From positions 5,647,575 to 5,711,574 of the forward strand of contig OX442324.1 of the NCBI GenBank assembly GCA_949358305.1: DNA of 64,000 bases, written 5' to 3'. The notes beneath the pieces were generated by a model. It was not told the origin of the DNA. It saw nothing but the letters and a program-made list of their open reading frames with translations, and searched no databases. A program made the position numbers and the translations under genes. The DNA comes from Strigamia acuminata (taxonomy: Eukaryota; Arthropoda; Chilopoda; Geophilomorpha; Linotaeniidae). Every line of letters starts with the position of its first letter. Position 1 is the stretch's first letter. Of the stretch, positions 22,298 to 36,474 are shown piece after piece.

Positions 22298-25200
22298 ATG
22301 GCGAACGGCGGCGGAAATTCAGCTCGAATCGAGGCGTTGGGAAAGGAAAACTTCGACACATGGAAGATCCAGATGGAAGCAATTTTGGATCAACGGGACC
22401 TACTCGTGCACGCGGAAGGTACGTCGAAACGACCAGAGACCATTGAAGGCAACGCGAAACGTATGAAGGAGATCGAGACGTGGGAGAAAAGTGATCGAAC
22501 AGCCAAAAATGACATTTTGCTAAATATAAAACAATCGGAACTTCGAATGGCCAAAAATTGCAACACCGCGAATGAATTATGGAAGAAGTTGCACAGTGTG
22601 TACCAATCGAAAGGACCGGCAAGAAAAATCACGTTGTTAAAACGACTCGCAACACACAAAATGGCGGACGGAGAAAACGTGGAGAATCACTTAAAAGAAT
22701 TCTTCGAGCTGGTGGATAAGCTACTAGACATGGATTTCAAGATGCCCGAAGACTTCACGACGATTCTACTACTACTAAGCCTGCCAAACTCTTACGACAA
22801 CTTCAGATGCGCAATAGAATCGCAAGACAAATTGCCTTCACTGGAAGTTTTGGAGGGAAAAATCAAAGACGAGTCGATCGCCCGCGGAAAAGGAAAAGAA
22901 GACGTGTCGGACGCCATGATGGCCAGAAAAACGTTCCAAAAACGTAAGCAACCAAAGAAATACGGCGACGAAAATTCGAATTCGACCGAGAAGCCAGTTT
23001 TCAAATACAAGTGTCACGGTTGCGGAAAAATTGGCCACAAAATCGCCGATTGCCGAAGTAAAAGCAAGAAGGAAAGCGCATCAAGAGCCGAGAAATCCAA
23101 GTACGAATTATTTTTTTGCGAGCAAATCGAGACAGCCCTGATAAGCGAGAAGTCACGACCAAAGAATTGGTGTTTGGACAGCGGCGCCAGCTCCCACATG
23201 TGCTCGAACGATTCAACATTTTCGACGATCGAATTCCTGAAAAACCAAAAACTGAATTTGGCCAGCAAAGCGAGTACAAAAATCGACGGAAAAGGAACCG
23301 CGAAAATTGTCGTCAACACCGGGAACGGAAATATGAAACTGGATTTGGCGGAAACTCTTTTGGTACGAGATTTGCGAACGAATTTGATGTCAGTCGGGAA
23401 GATCACAGAACGGGGACACAAGGTGATTTTCGATGATAAATCAGCAGAAGTGATAAATCCGAAGGGAGAAATCGTATTCACCGCCGAAAAAAGGAACGGA
23501 CTGTATTACATCGTCGACGAGACCGAGGATGCTGCGACTGCAGCGGAAATCGAAGTCGGAACCGGATCAAAACCTGCAAAACCCGCAAGTACGAAAATAC
23601 AAGAATGGCACAAAAGACTTGGGCACCTGAACGAGTCAAGTCTGAAAATACTAAACGAAAAGGCGGACGGAATGAACTTGGAAAAGGACGCCAAGCTGCC
23701 AACTTGTGAAACTTGCATCGAGGGGAAGCACGCAAGTACGAAATTTCCTGACTCCACGTCAAAAAGCGAAAAACTGCTGGAACTTGTACACTCGGACGTT
23801 TGCGGACCAATGCCAACAAAGTCCATGAACGGATCAAGGTACTTCGTGACCTTCACCGACGACAAATCGAGGTGGTGCAAGGTGTATTTTCTGAAGCACA
23901 AAAGCGAAGTTTTCGAGGCATTCAAGTCATTTAAAACGTTTTGCGAGAGGGAAACTGGTTGCGCACTAAAAGTTTTACGATCGGACAACGGGAAGGAATA
24001 TGTAAATAAGAAATTCGACGCATATTTACAAGAAAACGGCATAAAGCGCCAAACCAGCGTCGAACGAACCCCGGAACAAAATGGCGTCTCGGAAAGAATG
24101 AATAGAACTTTGATCGAGATGGCACGATGCATGTTACTGCAAGCAAAATTGCCCAACACGTACTGGGCGGAAGCAATCAACACTGCATGCCACATCCGAA
24201 ATAAATGCCCAACTAGAAGTTTAGAAAATGAAATCCCGCATCAAGTTTGGACCGGAAGAAAACCAAATGTCGACTATTTTCGAGTTTTCGGGAGCAGAGT
24301 CTTTGCGTTGGACAAGAAACCAAACAAGGGGAAGTTCGAACCGAAGTCAAAAGAATGTATTCTCATCGGATATTGGGACGGATCGAAGGCGTATCGTTTA
24401 TGGTCGAAAAGCGAAAATAAGATTATAAAAAGTCGAGACGTGAAATTTGTCGAAAAATCAAAAAATGAGACGAATGAAGAATGTGGAGAAGACGATAATA
24501 ATAATTTTAATAATGATTTCACCGATTCCAGAACAGATCCAGACGAAAACAGAACCGAAAATTCCGAAGATGAAATAGAGAACGCAAACGAGAACGAACC
24601 CAACAATGTAGCCGAGCCCGAAAATGAGAACGAGAAAGAGACGCAACACGAAGAAGCCGAACCTCGTCAAAATGAAAACACGAAAACGATTCCACGACGA
24701 TCCACTAGAACACCAAAGCCTTATCCAAACCGAAATGGGGACCCACCCAGAAAGAAATATACAAGAAAGAATCTGACAACAACTAATGAAGTTTTGGACG
24801 AAATTGCACAGATAGCAATTCTCGACGATCCAACAACAGCGGCCGAAGCTTTGAATGGAAACGACCCACAAGAATGGATAAAAGCGATGAAGGACGAATA
24901 CGACGCTTTAATTGAAAACGAAACGTGGGAGGAGTGCGACCGACCGAAAAATAGAAACGTAATCGGATGTAGATGGGTCCTCCGCACAAAATTTGAAGCA
25001 GACGGGTCAATCGAACGCAGAAAGGCCCGACTGGTCGCCAAAGGATATGCACAGCAGCCAGGCATCGACTACTTTGAAACCTACGCGCCCGTCGCACGAC
25101 CGGGATCAATTCGAATGATGATGGCAATCGCAGCCGAGTTGGGATTGACCGTACACCAAATGGACGCGATAACGGCATATTTGAACGGCGAAATCGAAGA

Positions 25201-26413
25201 GGAAATTTTTATGGAATTCCCCGAATATTTGGAATTTATTGCTGGAATAAAAATCAAGAAAGGAAAAGTCTGCCGGATGAAAAAGGCGTTATACGGATTG
25301 AAGCAGTCGGGTCGCCAGTGGTACAAAAAACTGGACGAGAAGTTGCAAAAGCACGGACTGAAGCCAACAAACGCAGACCCATGCGTGTATTACCAAATGA
25401 ATGGAGAAGTCATCACGCTCGTCGCAATCTACGTGGATGATTTTATCATCGCAACGAACTGCAAAAGAAACTTGGAGGAATTAAAATCGAACCTGAAGAG
25501 CGAGTTCAAAATGAAGGATTTAGGACAAATTCACTACTGCTTGGGAATCGAGTTTAAACAGGACGACAAGACGAAATCAATCACGATGGCGCAGAAAAAA
25601 TACGTTAAGGACATACTGAATCGTTTCGGAATGCAAGACTGCTCGAAAAACACAACTCCACTCGACGCAAATCAGAAATTGCAGAAAAACAAGAAAAAGG
25701 AGGATGGGACCGACGAAGAGCTACTGGATCCAGAGAAGTTCCCGTACCAAAGTTTAATCGGATCACTCATGTACCTCGCCGTTTGCACTCGACCCGATAT
25801 TTCCTACACCGTCAGCGCATTAAGTCAATATAATACGTGCTTCACCGGAACTCATTGGACAGCAGCAAAACGCGTCCTAAGATATTTGAAGCACTCATCG
25901 AATCTCGGGCTAAAATTCGAAAAGACCGGAAAAGACTTAGTCGGCTACACGGATGCAGATTGGGGAGCAAACTTGGACGACCGTCGCTCGTACACCGGCT
26001 ACTGCTTTAAACTCGCGAACGCGACAATATGCTGGGAAGCAAGAAAGCAGAAGACCGTCGCAACCTCGTCGACCGAAGCAGAATATATGGCGTTGGCCGA
26101 CGCGTCAAAAGAAGCAATCTACTTGCGAAACTTCCTAGACGAAATTAAATACATCAACAAGAAGAAGGAAACGACCCTCATTTATAGCGACAATCAGGGG
26201 GCACACAAATTGGTGCGAAACCCAATTTTCCATTCCAGGACCAAGCACATCGACATTCGCCACCATTTCGTTCGAGAAACATGTGAGCGGGGAGATATCG
26301 ACATAGAATTCCTGGAGAGTGAGAAGATGGTCGCCGATGTGTTGACCAAGGGGCTTTTTAAGCCAAAACACGAAGAATTGATCGCCCAATTTGGATTGAA
26401 GGAAATTGTTTAA
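22298..26413 (+). CDS. Copia-1 Gag-Pol polyprotein
   Basis: A single intact frame of 1,371 codons, as usual for Ty1/copia. In order: a gag region with the zinc knuckle CHGCGKIGHKIADC (about residues 238-252); aspartic protease with LDSGASSHM (about 293); GAG-pre-integrase HKRLGHLN...C-x2-C (about 438-478); integrase with HSDVCGP, RSDNGKEY and TPEQNGVSERMNRT (about 498-600); reverse transcriptase with YVDDF (about 1045); RNase H with YTDADWGANLDDRRSYTGY and TSSTEAEYMAL (about 1218-1270). The order integrase before reverse transcriptase is diagnostic for copia. With no stop or frameshift it could be active. Confidence 0.95.
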   Translation: MANGGGNSARIEALGKENFDTWKIQMEAILDQRDLLVHAEGTSKRPETIEGNAKRMKEIETWEKSDRTAKNDILLNIKQSELRMAKNCNTANELWKKLHSVYQSKGPARKITLLKRLATHKMADGENVENHLKEFFELVDKLLDMDFKMPEDFTTILLLLSLPNSYDNFRCAIESQDKLPSLEVLEGKIKDESIARGKGKEDVSDAMMARKTFQKRKQPKKYGDENSNSTEKPVFKYKCHGCGKIGHKIADCRSKSKKESASRAEKSKYELFFCEQIETALISEKSRPKNWCLDSGASSHMCSNDSTFSTIEFLKNQKLNLASKASTKIDGKGTAKIVVNTGNGNMKLDLAETLLVRDLRTNLMSVGKITERGHKVIFDDKSAEVINPKGEIVFTAEKRNGLYYIVDETEDAATAAEIEVGTGSKPAKPASTKIQEWHKRLGHLNESSLKILNEKADGMNLEKDAKLPTCETCIEGKHASTKFPDSTSKSEKLLELVHSDVCGPMPTKSMNGSRYFVTFTDDKSRWCKVYFLKHKSEVFEAFKSFKTFCERETGCALKVLRSDNGKEYVNKKFDAYLQENGIKRQTSVERTPEQNGVSERMNRTLIEMARCMLLQAKLPNTYWAEAINTACHIRNKCPTRSLENEIPHQVWTGRKPNVDYFRVFGSRVFALDKKPNKGKFEPKSKECILIGYWDGSKAYRLWSKSENKIIKSRDVKFVEKSKNETNEECGEDDNNNFNNDFTDSRTDPDENRTENSEDEIENANENEPNNVAEPENENEKETQHEEAEPRQNENTKTIPRRSTRTPKPYPNRNGDPPRKKYTRKNLTTTNEVLDEIAQIAILDDPTTAAEALNGNDPQEWIKAMKDEYDALIENETWEECDRPKNRNVIGCRWVLRTKFEADGSIERRKARLVAKGYAQQPGIDYFETYAPVARPGSIRMMMAIAAELGLTVHQMDAITAYLNGEIEEEIFMEFPEYLEFIAGIKIKKGKVCRMKKALYGLKQSGRQWYKKLDEKLQKHGLKPTNADPCVYYQMNGEVITLVAIYVDDFIIATNCKRNLEELKSNLKSEFKMKDLGQIHYCLGIEFKQDDKTKSITMAQKKYVKDILNRFGMQDCSKNTTPLDANQKLQKNKKKEDGTDEELLDPEKFPYQSLIGSLMYLAVCTRPDISYTVSALSQYNTCFTGTHWTAAKRVLRYLKHSSNLGLKFEKTGKDLVGYTDADWGANLDDRRSYTGYCFKLANATICWEARKQKTVATSSTEAEYMALADASKEAIYLRNFLDEIKYINKKKETTLIYSDNQGAHKLVRNPIFHSRTKHIDIRHHFVRETCERGDIDIEFLESEKMVADVLTKGLFKPKHEELIAQFGLKEIV

Positions 26414-26534
26414 GAAATATCGTTTTTAATATTTGAATTGTTTGTGAATGAATACTTTAATGTTTAAATGTCTAAATTGCTTAAGAAAAATGTTTTGAAT
26501 TTTGAAATGTAGGAATATTGCCATTCAGGGGAAG

Positions 26535-26750
26535 TGTTGTTTTATTGAATGTTATATTCCTGTCCGCCAGGTGTCTTTACCACCTGTGCACCTGTATTTG
26601 GCACTGACCAATCAGTGCCCTGTTTTGTATTTAGTGCTCCGCGCACTTTTAAACATCTGTTTTAGATTAAAACCATCACTGTTAATATTTCACCAAAAAA
26701 GCCACGCGTCTCCATTTTTATGCCTCCAACATATTAGAACTAAAACTACA
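26535..26750 (+). repeat. Copia-1 3' LTR
   Basis: 216 bases, ending CTACA and followed by the target duplication TCTTT. The region before it (26414-26534) is the short untranslated 3' end with the purine tract. Confidence 0.95.
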
Positions 26751-29700
26751 TCTTTAGATTGTAATAAATTGGAAACAAATAAACTATATGCAGACAGGAT
26801 TGTAGCCCGGTTATGTAGAAACAAACCAAAATGCAATATTGACAAAATCAAACTTTATTGCAAGAAAAAATCACCTAGAAAACAGCATAAACGTGACTTG
26901 AAAGTAAACGAGGAAGAAGAAGAAGAAAACGTTTTAACTATTGAGTTTGATATTAGTTTGGTATTTAAGCTAATGACAATTTTTATTTATTTACTACAAT
27001 GAGCAATTTTCCAGGATTCAAATAAAAATTCAAAATCGTTGAGCGAGATCGAAGAGGAACAGAACAAAGAGTTGCAATCAGCAGTGGACGATTTGGCCAA
27101 TAGTAAAGAAAACAAAGATATCGTTATTCACGTAACTATAAATTACACAGTGTCGTGTGATACTGGCGAAGTATTCAGCAAAGGAAAATGTGGTATTTTT
27201 TTTATTTTATCATATTATTGATTTATTTTACTGATGTAATTTAATGAGTTCTGCTATAGTAAATTGTCCAGCGGGAACATTTTACAAGAACAACTCTTGC
27301 GAACGATGTCCACTCAACACATTTCAAAACAAACAAGCGTCGACACAATGTAAACCATGTCTAGAAAATACGTTTACGCTTGCACATGGGTCTATTTCTA
27401 CTGAATACTGTTTAAGTGAGTAAATAAATTAAGAAAATTACTAGGGATCTAATATTAACAAGTCTTAACATATTGCAGATGCTTGTACTCCTGGAACTTT
27501 TTCCAAAACAGGATTGGAGCAATGTACAGCTTGTGCTAAAGGATTTTATCAAGATTTACCACGACAAACTTCGTGCAAAGCTTGTGATTTTAATACCACA
27601 ACTTGGATGATTGGTGCAGAATCAGCGAAAATTTGCGAAGGTAAACATTAATTCACCTGCTTATATTACGAAGGTGTTCTACAAATGCACTTTCGTCTCT
27701 CTTGCAGTCGAATGCCGACCGGGCTCGTTTTCTCCTACTAGATTGGAGCCCTGTAATTTATGTCCGCGAGGTTCTTATCAACCTGAATCGGGGAAATACT
27801 TTTGTATACCTTGCAACGGCACACTCTACACGACTGAGCCGGGAATGACAGAAGAATCGACTTGTATTGGTATCATCCGTTAAAAATGTCCCTACTTAAA
27901 ATTATCCAATTATTATTATTTTTATTATTATTATTTGAATAGAAATTGATATCTGTTCACCAAATCCTTGCCACTACAATCGTAATTGCACAATATCAAG
28001 CACATATGAAGCTATGTGCGAATGTCAAGATGGTACAGCGGGTCCATTATGTGAATTTAATATAAATGACTGTAAACCTGACGCCTGTTCAAGTAATGGA
28101 GTATGCATTGACGAAATAGATGACTATAGATGCGACTGTGCTCCTGGATTTGAAGGATCTCGGTGTGAAGATATCACTAATAACTGTCATGATGGTAGAT
28201 AAGCATTTAAAAATTACATTCAGTCACTGAATCGTTTTAATAATAAATAATAACGATTGATTTTTAGCTGCATGTTTAAATGGAGGAACGTGCACAAATG
28301 GGATAAATAGTTTTACATGCAAGTGCTTAAAGGGGTATGTGGGAAACAGATGTCAGTTAGCCTTAGAGAAATGCAACTTAAATCCTTGCCTCAACCATGG
28401 AAGATGCATAAATCAAAAACATGTATGTATATGTATTGGTCAAACTTATAGCTAAAGATTCTGACTTTATCTTTATTTTAAAAAGGGGTTTTTATGTTGT
28501 TGTAAAACTGGATTCTCGGGACCATTCTGTGAAGTTACGGACAAAGATTGCATCAATTCGAATCCTTGTTTGCATGGAAGTACATGCGTACAAACCTCCA
28601 ATAGTGTGAAGTGTCTTTGTACTGCCGGCTATTCGGGTATTAATTGTGAGGAAAACATAGATGAGTGTAAAAGCCAGCCGTGCCTAAATCACGGTAATTG
28701 TACAGATGGTATTAATAAGTTCGAATGCAAATGTCTCCCCGGATTTGACGGGAAAATGTGCGAAACTGGTAGGAAGTGGTGCAGTATTTTTTGCAAGAGT
28801 AAACCACAAAAGAAATATTTTGCAGCAATGTCCTCGGATTTTGATGTCGAATTCGTAGCTGCCAAAATATCAAATTACGCTGTAGTAGAAACACATGAGG
28901 ATTTAATGAGTGTGACTGTAATGTTTTGGATGAAGGCGGATTCTAATGGTGTCAGTCGAGGTACACCAATTTCATTTTCCTATAAGTCACCCATCAATGG
29001 CAGCGTAGTTGCAAATGCTATCACCTGGTATGATGTCAACAAATTTATAATTTTCATTCAAAACCAAGAAATCCGCACAACAATTCAAGGGTTTGCAGAG
29101 AATTTTTTTTTATTACACAGAATTTGTTGCTAAATTTTTTGAATTATTAGAGACTCTAAATGGCACAATTACGCACTAACATGGGATAGTCTTGATGGCA
29201 CTTATTCTGTATTTATCGATGGCAAATTTTTATTTACTGGCAGTAACATTAGCCGCGGTGTTCCACTTTTTCGCGGTTTTTTTGTTGTGGGTCAAGAACA
29301 AGACCTGCTTGCTTCGGGATTTAGTTCTACCGAAAGTTTTGTAGGATCTTTATCTCAGGTAAAAAATAATTAAGCTGTTGGTAGTGTTTGTTTTTTGTTT
29401 AAACTAATTTTTATTTTAGTTTAATGTGTGGAACTTTGTGATGAATGAAAAAGAAATTGCAAAAGTTTCGGCAAGCTGTGGATATATGGGAAATGTTGTT
29501 GCATGGCCCGACGTAAAAAGTAAATTTGTTGGAAGTGATGTTTTTGTTAGAGCTTCAGGACTTTGCAGAAGTAAGTACCGTACTACATTTGTTTTTATCA
29601 ATTAAATAGTTCCAACTTGACATAATCGACTCTAAACAGATATTAGCACTTGTGGGACCACATCAGCTGAATGTTTCTGTCCAAAGAAGAATATTTACGA

Positions 29701-31344
29701 TGGTATGTAATAATCATATAAATGGGTGATTAATTATGAGGCTCAATATTTATTTTTTTCTTAGTGAATTTGTGTGAGCGAAATATTGAAACCTGTGCCA
29801 GCAGCATTTGTCACAATGGACAAAAATGTATACGAGTTGGTGAAACCCACATGTGCCAGTGTCAAAGCGGTTTCAGTGGAAGATTTTGCCAACATGGTAT
29901 TTTCTTGAAAATTTCTGATGGCAAATCGATTACACATTTATTTCAATTTAGACGTCAATGAGTGTCACATGAATAATGGCAACTGCTCCCACAACTGCCA
30001 TAACACATTAGGATCCTACTATTGCACTTGTCCATCAGATTTCTACATGAGTGATGATAAAAGAACGTGTTTATCAACAAGCCGATGCATTCACAAGGGA
30101 TCTTTTTATAGTAGTGGACATAATTGGACAGAGAATTGTGACACTTGCCAGTGTGATGCAGGAAGATTGACTTGTAAACAACAAGAGTGTGCACCTGTAC
30201 ATTGTTCACAAGTAAGTTTGCGATTGATAGCTTGCTATTCTTTGTTACTAATTTTATATAAATAAATAAAAACTTAGGGTAAACCAGTTATGTTTCCCGG
30301 TGATTGCTGTAAGAAATGCATAGACAGAAATATTGCAAGCTGTGTGGTATTGTCAAACAATTTGTATCAAACGTTTGATGGTGATGACAGCATCAAATTG
30401 AGAGCAAGTTGCAGGCACACATTAGCGCAAGATTGCTCCGACGGTTCATTCACAGCACAAATTGAAAATTCTGCCAGAGTTTCTTCCAAAAAAGCACTGA
30501 CGATACACATTGGTTGCGAAAGTATAAAAATAGATTTTGAAGGAAAAGTGGAACTTTCGAAAACAGAAATTGATTTACCGTACGTTGGTAGTGACATATT
30601 TCGCATAGAGAAAGAATTAATTTCTCCCAATTCTAAAAAAGAGACGATAGTAGTAACAATTTCTAACGTAAATATCAAATTTAATTAAAATGCGTGTTTT
30701 AAATAAGATTAAAACAATTCCAATTGTAGGGTGTGATAATAGAATGGTCAACTTACGGTCGTGTTGATGTTAAAGTTCTAGATAGCATGAAGGACAAAAT
30801 GTGTGGACTTTGCGGAAATTATAATGGAAATATCAACGATGATTGGATGATGAGAAATTATAAACAAGCGACTACATTGACAGTAACTATTTTGCCATTC
30901 AAATTTGAGACATTGTTTTATGCCGTCTGTTTAGGAATTTGCATTTAGCTGGAGAGCTAACAAAAAGTCTTGCCCACCTCCAGACTATCATGTGAAGGGA
31001 ACTCCTGAATATCGAAAAATTGGAGCCTGTAAACAAGCAGTAAATAAAGACAAGTGGCAGTCAGCTCGAACAATTTGCAAAATGTTGAGGTTGGACATTT
31101 CATGATTTATTATTATTATTATACAATGAAATGTAATGTAATAATTTGTAATATTTACAGAGACCCTATCTTTCATCCGTGCTATGAGTTCGTAGATCCT
31201 CAAGGGTATTTGGATCGGTGTTTGCAAGACGGTTGTCGTTGCGGAGAAAAATTATGCCATTGCACATCAATTCATTCGTACCAAGCCATTTGCAAAAAAT
31301 ACGTTGGCGTCATTGTGCTAAAGCGAAGTGGCTGTCCTACATAG

Positions 31345-32453
31345 ACATAGTTTTAGATGCACGCAACTGGTCACGAATCATTTAACCATAAAATAATTTG
31401 TGCCATTTTCGGTGCATTCAGCTTACATTTACCTATAGCTTATAGCTTATAGCTTATACTTACATTTTATTTGAAATTCCCCATTTAGCTTTCTATTCAA
31501 ATGTATGATCATCAGTTTTTATAAATGATTCCTCATATTTATAAGGATTGAATTATTACAATACTTAAAACTATTTGCGCAAATTACTGACAACTTTTAT
31601 TTTACTTCATCATATTCATAACATGAAAGTTATACATATTGCAATGGCTTAACGACTAATCAATAAGTGACGAATTTGTTCAATACCACCAAATTCTTGC
31701 GACATTTTGTTATATCAAGCAGTTTTGTGGAAGTGTTGATTTTGCGCCTGCCCTTATACCCGTGCGAATTTTCGTGTGCCGTTGTATGCGTGCGAATTTG
31801 CATTGTTATAAAACCTTGTAGCCAGTTCTTGCATTAAAACGTTACGGGTAAGTTTGTTTACGCTCGTCTCAAATCATTTCCAAGACTATCAATTTTCACA
31901 GCAACTGGTCACAAATTATTTAACCATATACAGTAATATTTCGTACGAAATTCAAATCAAAATTTTGTCTTTTCTGTACATTTTTTTAAAGTTTATACGT
32001 AAATTTTATTTTCAATTCCCCTTTTTAAAGGCTTTTAGATTTATAAACCTGAGGTGAGGAGGCCGTGTCGCGACTCTCGAGTGACTTTTTTCTGGGGATT
32101 AGTTTTGGGATTTGGTTAGGTTTAGTTAGGTTAGTCTTAGTTTTTTTTTTAGATTTTATTTTTTGTTTAAGTTTTCGTTCGTCCTTGGCAAGGTCGTCTG
32201 TGGTTTTCACTCGGCTGGTTTTTGTTTGAGTTGTTGTTTTTAGCTTCTCGCTCCGCCGCCTACTGACGATTTGACTCAACTATTTTTGTTTAGGAAGGAG
32301 GAGGTTTTTTTTATTTCTTTTTTGAAAAACAAGGGCGTGTAATGAGATAGATTGAAAACAATACGTAGCAGATGGCAATTTATTTCAAATTGGAAAAAAA
32401 TTATTCGGGCGAATGAACTGTAAACATTTGTTTGGAAAAAATATATACCTTAT
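31345..32453. other. 3' flank of gene copy 2
   Basis: Nearly identical to 9318-10419. The visible difference is a 7-base insertion near 31967 (AATTTTGTCTTTTCTG here against AATTTTCTG). No gene is supported. Confidence 0.6.
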
Positions 32454-33311
32454 AGAATGCATAAAATGCACAGAACGCATAAAATGCACAGAACGCATAA
32501 AATGCACAGAACGCATAAAATGCACAGAACGACAAAACGACAAAACGACATAACCGACAAACCGACAGAACCGACAGAACCGACAGAACCGACATAAGCG
32601 ACATAACCGACGTAAGCGACGTAAGCGACGTAACCGACATAACAGACATAACAGACATAACCGACATAACCGACAGAACCGACATAAGCGACAGAACCGA
32701 CAGAACCGACAGAACCGACGTAAGCGACGTAAACGACGTAACCGACGTAAGCGACGTAAGCGACGTAAGCGACATAATAGACATAACCGACATAACCGAC
32801 ATAACCGACAGAACCGACATAAGCGACATAACCGACATAACCGACATAACCGACATAACCAACGTAACCGACATAACCGACATAAGCGACATAAGCGACA
32901 TAACCGATAGAACCGACATAACCGACATAACCGACATAAGCGACATAACCGACATAAGCGACATAAGCGACATAACCGACATAACCGACATAACCGACAT
33001 AACCGACATAACCGACATAAGCGACATAACCGACATAACCGACATAACCGACGTAACCGACATAACCGACATAACCGACATAAGCGACATAAGCGACGTA
33101 ACCGACGTAACCGACGTAACCGACGTAACCGACGTAAGCGACGTAACCGACGTAAGCGACGTAACCGACGTAAGCGACGTAAGCGACGTAAGCGACATAA
33201 CCGACATAACCGACATAACCGACATAACCGACATAACCGACATAACCGACATAACCGACATAACCGACATAAGCGACGTAACCGACATAACCGACATAAC
33301 CGACGTAACTG
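32454..33311. repeat. 18-base repeat and 9-base satellite array 1, unit 2
   Basis: The four 18-base copies are followed from about 32531 by about 87 copies of CGACRTAAS. The mixture of A/G and C/G variants differs from unit 1: it lacks the long pure CGACGTAAC core and has more CATAA and CAGAA monomers, so the array has been rearranged internally since duplication. Confidence 0.95.
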
Positions 33312-34106
33312 ATGACCACTGGTGGCTGCTGACCCGGTGTTGGACAGTGGAAGCGGTGCCCAACTTGAAATCCTGGTGAAAATCACGAAATTCCGCAATT
33401 TCGATTTTGACGGAAATCCACGTATACGTCGGCGGGAGCCGGGGCCTCGTCCTGGGCATGAAAAGTACGCGATTTGCGGTGCGAACAGAAATGTTCCAAA
33501 AATGCACAAAACGTCCCAAATTTGCTGGCTAAAGCTGTGGCCGCACTGCTGTGCTTATAATGCCAATATCTAAAGTTAATTATGACAAATTCAACTTACT
33601 GGCACCTGGTAAAAATGGAAAAGTAAAGCCATTTATTTGCAGCTTGATACAGGACTGGAGGTAGCCATTTTTGCCCTCTCAAAACCAGATACAGGATATA
33701 ATCTCAAAGCATAGGTTACAGGTATTACGTATAAATACAGGATAAATCATAACAGTCTGCATCATAAATAATGCTTTTACATTACAAAAAGCATGGATCA
33801 ATCACACACATATCTAAATGATTGTGATTGATCTTACAAATTCAAAAACATTAATTTTATATACATAAAAGGCAATTGTCATTTGAATCAAATAAATTAT
33901 TACATTTATATGGGGCTGAAAAATAAATACAACAATTGCCCAAGCTTTAAGATAAAAAATAAACAAATATTTTCTTTAATCATATCAACAGCAAATTAAA
34001 TTATTTTCACACTGCACATAAGATATGACAATTAGACATAACAATGGTTATTTTTCACATTGTTTATGCACGACATTTCAACTAATGGATAACTCTTTAT
34101 TTACAA
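33312..34106. other. Unique spacer between arrays, unit 2
   Basis: Copy of 11406-12198, apparently identical, including the GATCAATCACA hairpin at about 33797-33833. No gene is supported. Confidence 0.6.
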
Positions 34107-35017
34107 CCGACATAACCGACGTAACCGACGTAACCGACGTAACCGACGTAACCGACGTAAGCGACGTAACCGACGTAAGCGACGTAAGCGACGTAAGCGA
34201 CGTAAGCGACGTAAGCGACGTAAGCGACGTAAGCGACGTAAGCGACGTAAGCGACGTAAGCGACGTAAGCGACGTAAGCGACGTAAGCGACGTAAGCGAC
34301 GTAAGCGACGTAACCGACGTAAGCGACGTAACCGACGTAAGCGACGTAACCGACGTAACCGACGTAACCGACGTAACCGACGTAACCGACGTAACCGACG
34401 TAACCGACGTAACCGACGTAACCGACGTAACCGACGTAACCGACGTAACCGACGTAACCGACGTAACCGACGTAACCGACGTAACCGACGTAACCGACGT
34501 AACCGACGTAACCGACGTAACCGACGTAACCGACGTAACCGACGTAACCGACGTAACCGACGTAACCGACGTAACCGACGTAACAGACGTAACCGACGTA
34601 ACCGACGTAACCGACGTAACCGACGTAACCGACGTAACCGACGTAACCGACGTAACCGACGTAACCGACGTAACCGACGTAACCGACGTAACCGACGTAA
34701 CCGACGTAACCGACGTAACCGACGTAACCGACGTAACCGACGTAACCGACGTAACCGACGTAACCGACGTAACCGACGTAACCGACGTAACCGACGTAAC
34801 CGACGTAACCGACGTAACCGACGTAACCGACGTAACCGACGTAACCGACGTAACCGACGTAAGCGACGTAAGCGACGTAAGCGACGTAAGCGACGTAAGC
34901 GACGTAAGCGACGTAAGCGACGTAAGCGACGTAAGCGACGTAAGCGACGTAAGCGACGTAAGCGACGTAAGCGACGTAAGCGACGTAACCGACATAACCG
35001 ACATAACCGACATAACC
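34107..35017. repeat. 9-base satellite array 2, unit 2 (short allele)
   Basis: About 101 copies of CCGACGTAA or GCGACGTAA. The edges have the same G-type runs as in unit 1, and one CAGACGTAA variant is at about 34583. There are no length-variant monomers. It is one third the length of its unit-1 counterpart although the flanks are the same. Confidence 0.95.
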
Positions 35018-35219
35018 GCGATTTTTAAGAAAACTCTTGTCCCACTTCTGTTTTGAATTTACTTGTGTAAAAACACACGAAGCAGTTGTCCAAGACAAAC
35101 ACGGGATCAAAACGAGCGGTTTAGACCAAACCCCAGCAGAGATACAAGACATCTAAAAAAAAAAAAAATCAAAAATCAACAAATTAAAAACGAATTCCAT
35201 AAAAAAAGGAACAATTTTA

Positions 35220-36436
<1,217 letters not shown>

Positions 36437-36474
36437 TTTGGTTGCTAAAAACTTGAATTACTCGTATTGAATTT

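Larger units (their letters stand above)
21951..26750 (+). mobile_element. Copia-1, complete Ty1/copia LTR retrotransposon
   Basis: 5' LTR 21951-22176 and 3' LTR 26535-26750 both run TGTTG...CTACA. The five-base target duplication TCTTT flanks it at 21946-21950 and 26751-26755. The primer-binding site GGTTATGGGCC begins directly after the 5' LTR at 22177; it resembles the half-tRNA-iMet site of Drosophila copia. A purine tract (TTCAGGGGAAG) precedes the 3' LTR. The LTRs are almost identical except that the 5' copy is 10 bases longer near its start. The element sits in a coding exon of gene copy 2. Confidence 0.95.
18651..31344 (+). pseudogene. SVEP1-like VWC-VWD protein, gene copy 2, interrupted by Copia-1
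   Basis: Same exon plan as copy 1: first exon 18651-18882, last exon 31161-31344, and every splice site I checked is intact. It keeps features copy 1 lost: a GT donor at 28423 and the complete calcium-EGF/VWC exon 29952-30211, whose 260 bases restore phase. Without the transposon the coding exons sum to 5,910 bases (1,969 residues). The linker exon is split as 21896-21950 and 26756-26960 by a complete Copia element in the same orientation, with target duplication TCTTT. The gene is therefore probably non-functional unless the element is removed or skipped. From about 28757 rightward it is almost identical to copy 1; leftward it differs by several percent, mostly with frame kept. Confidence 0.85.

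Noticed and set aside
22179-26389. Many antisense and alternate-frame ORFs inside Copia-1 (for example 229 and 155 codons)
   Set aside because: Shadows of the intact Gag-Pol frame; no domains and no splice or start context.
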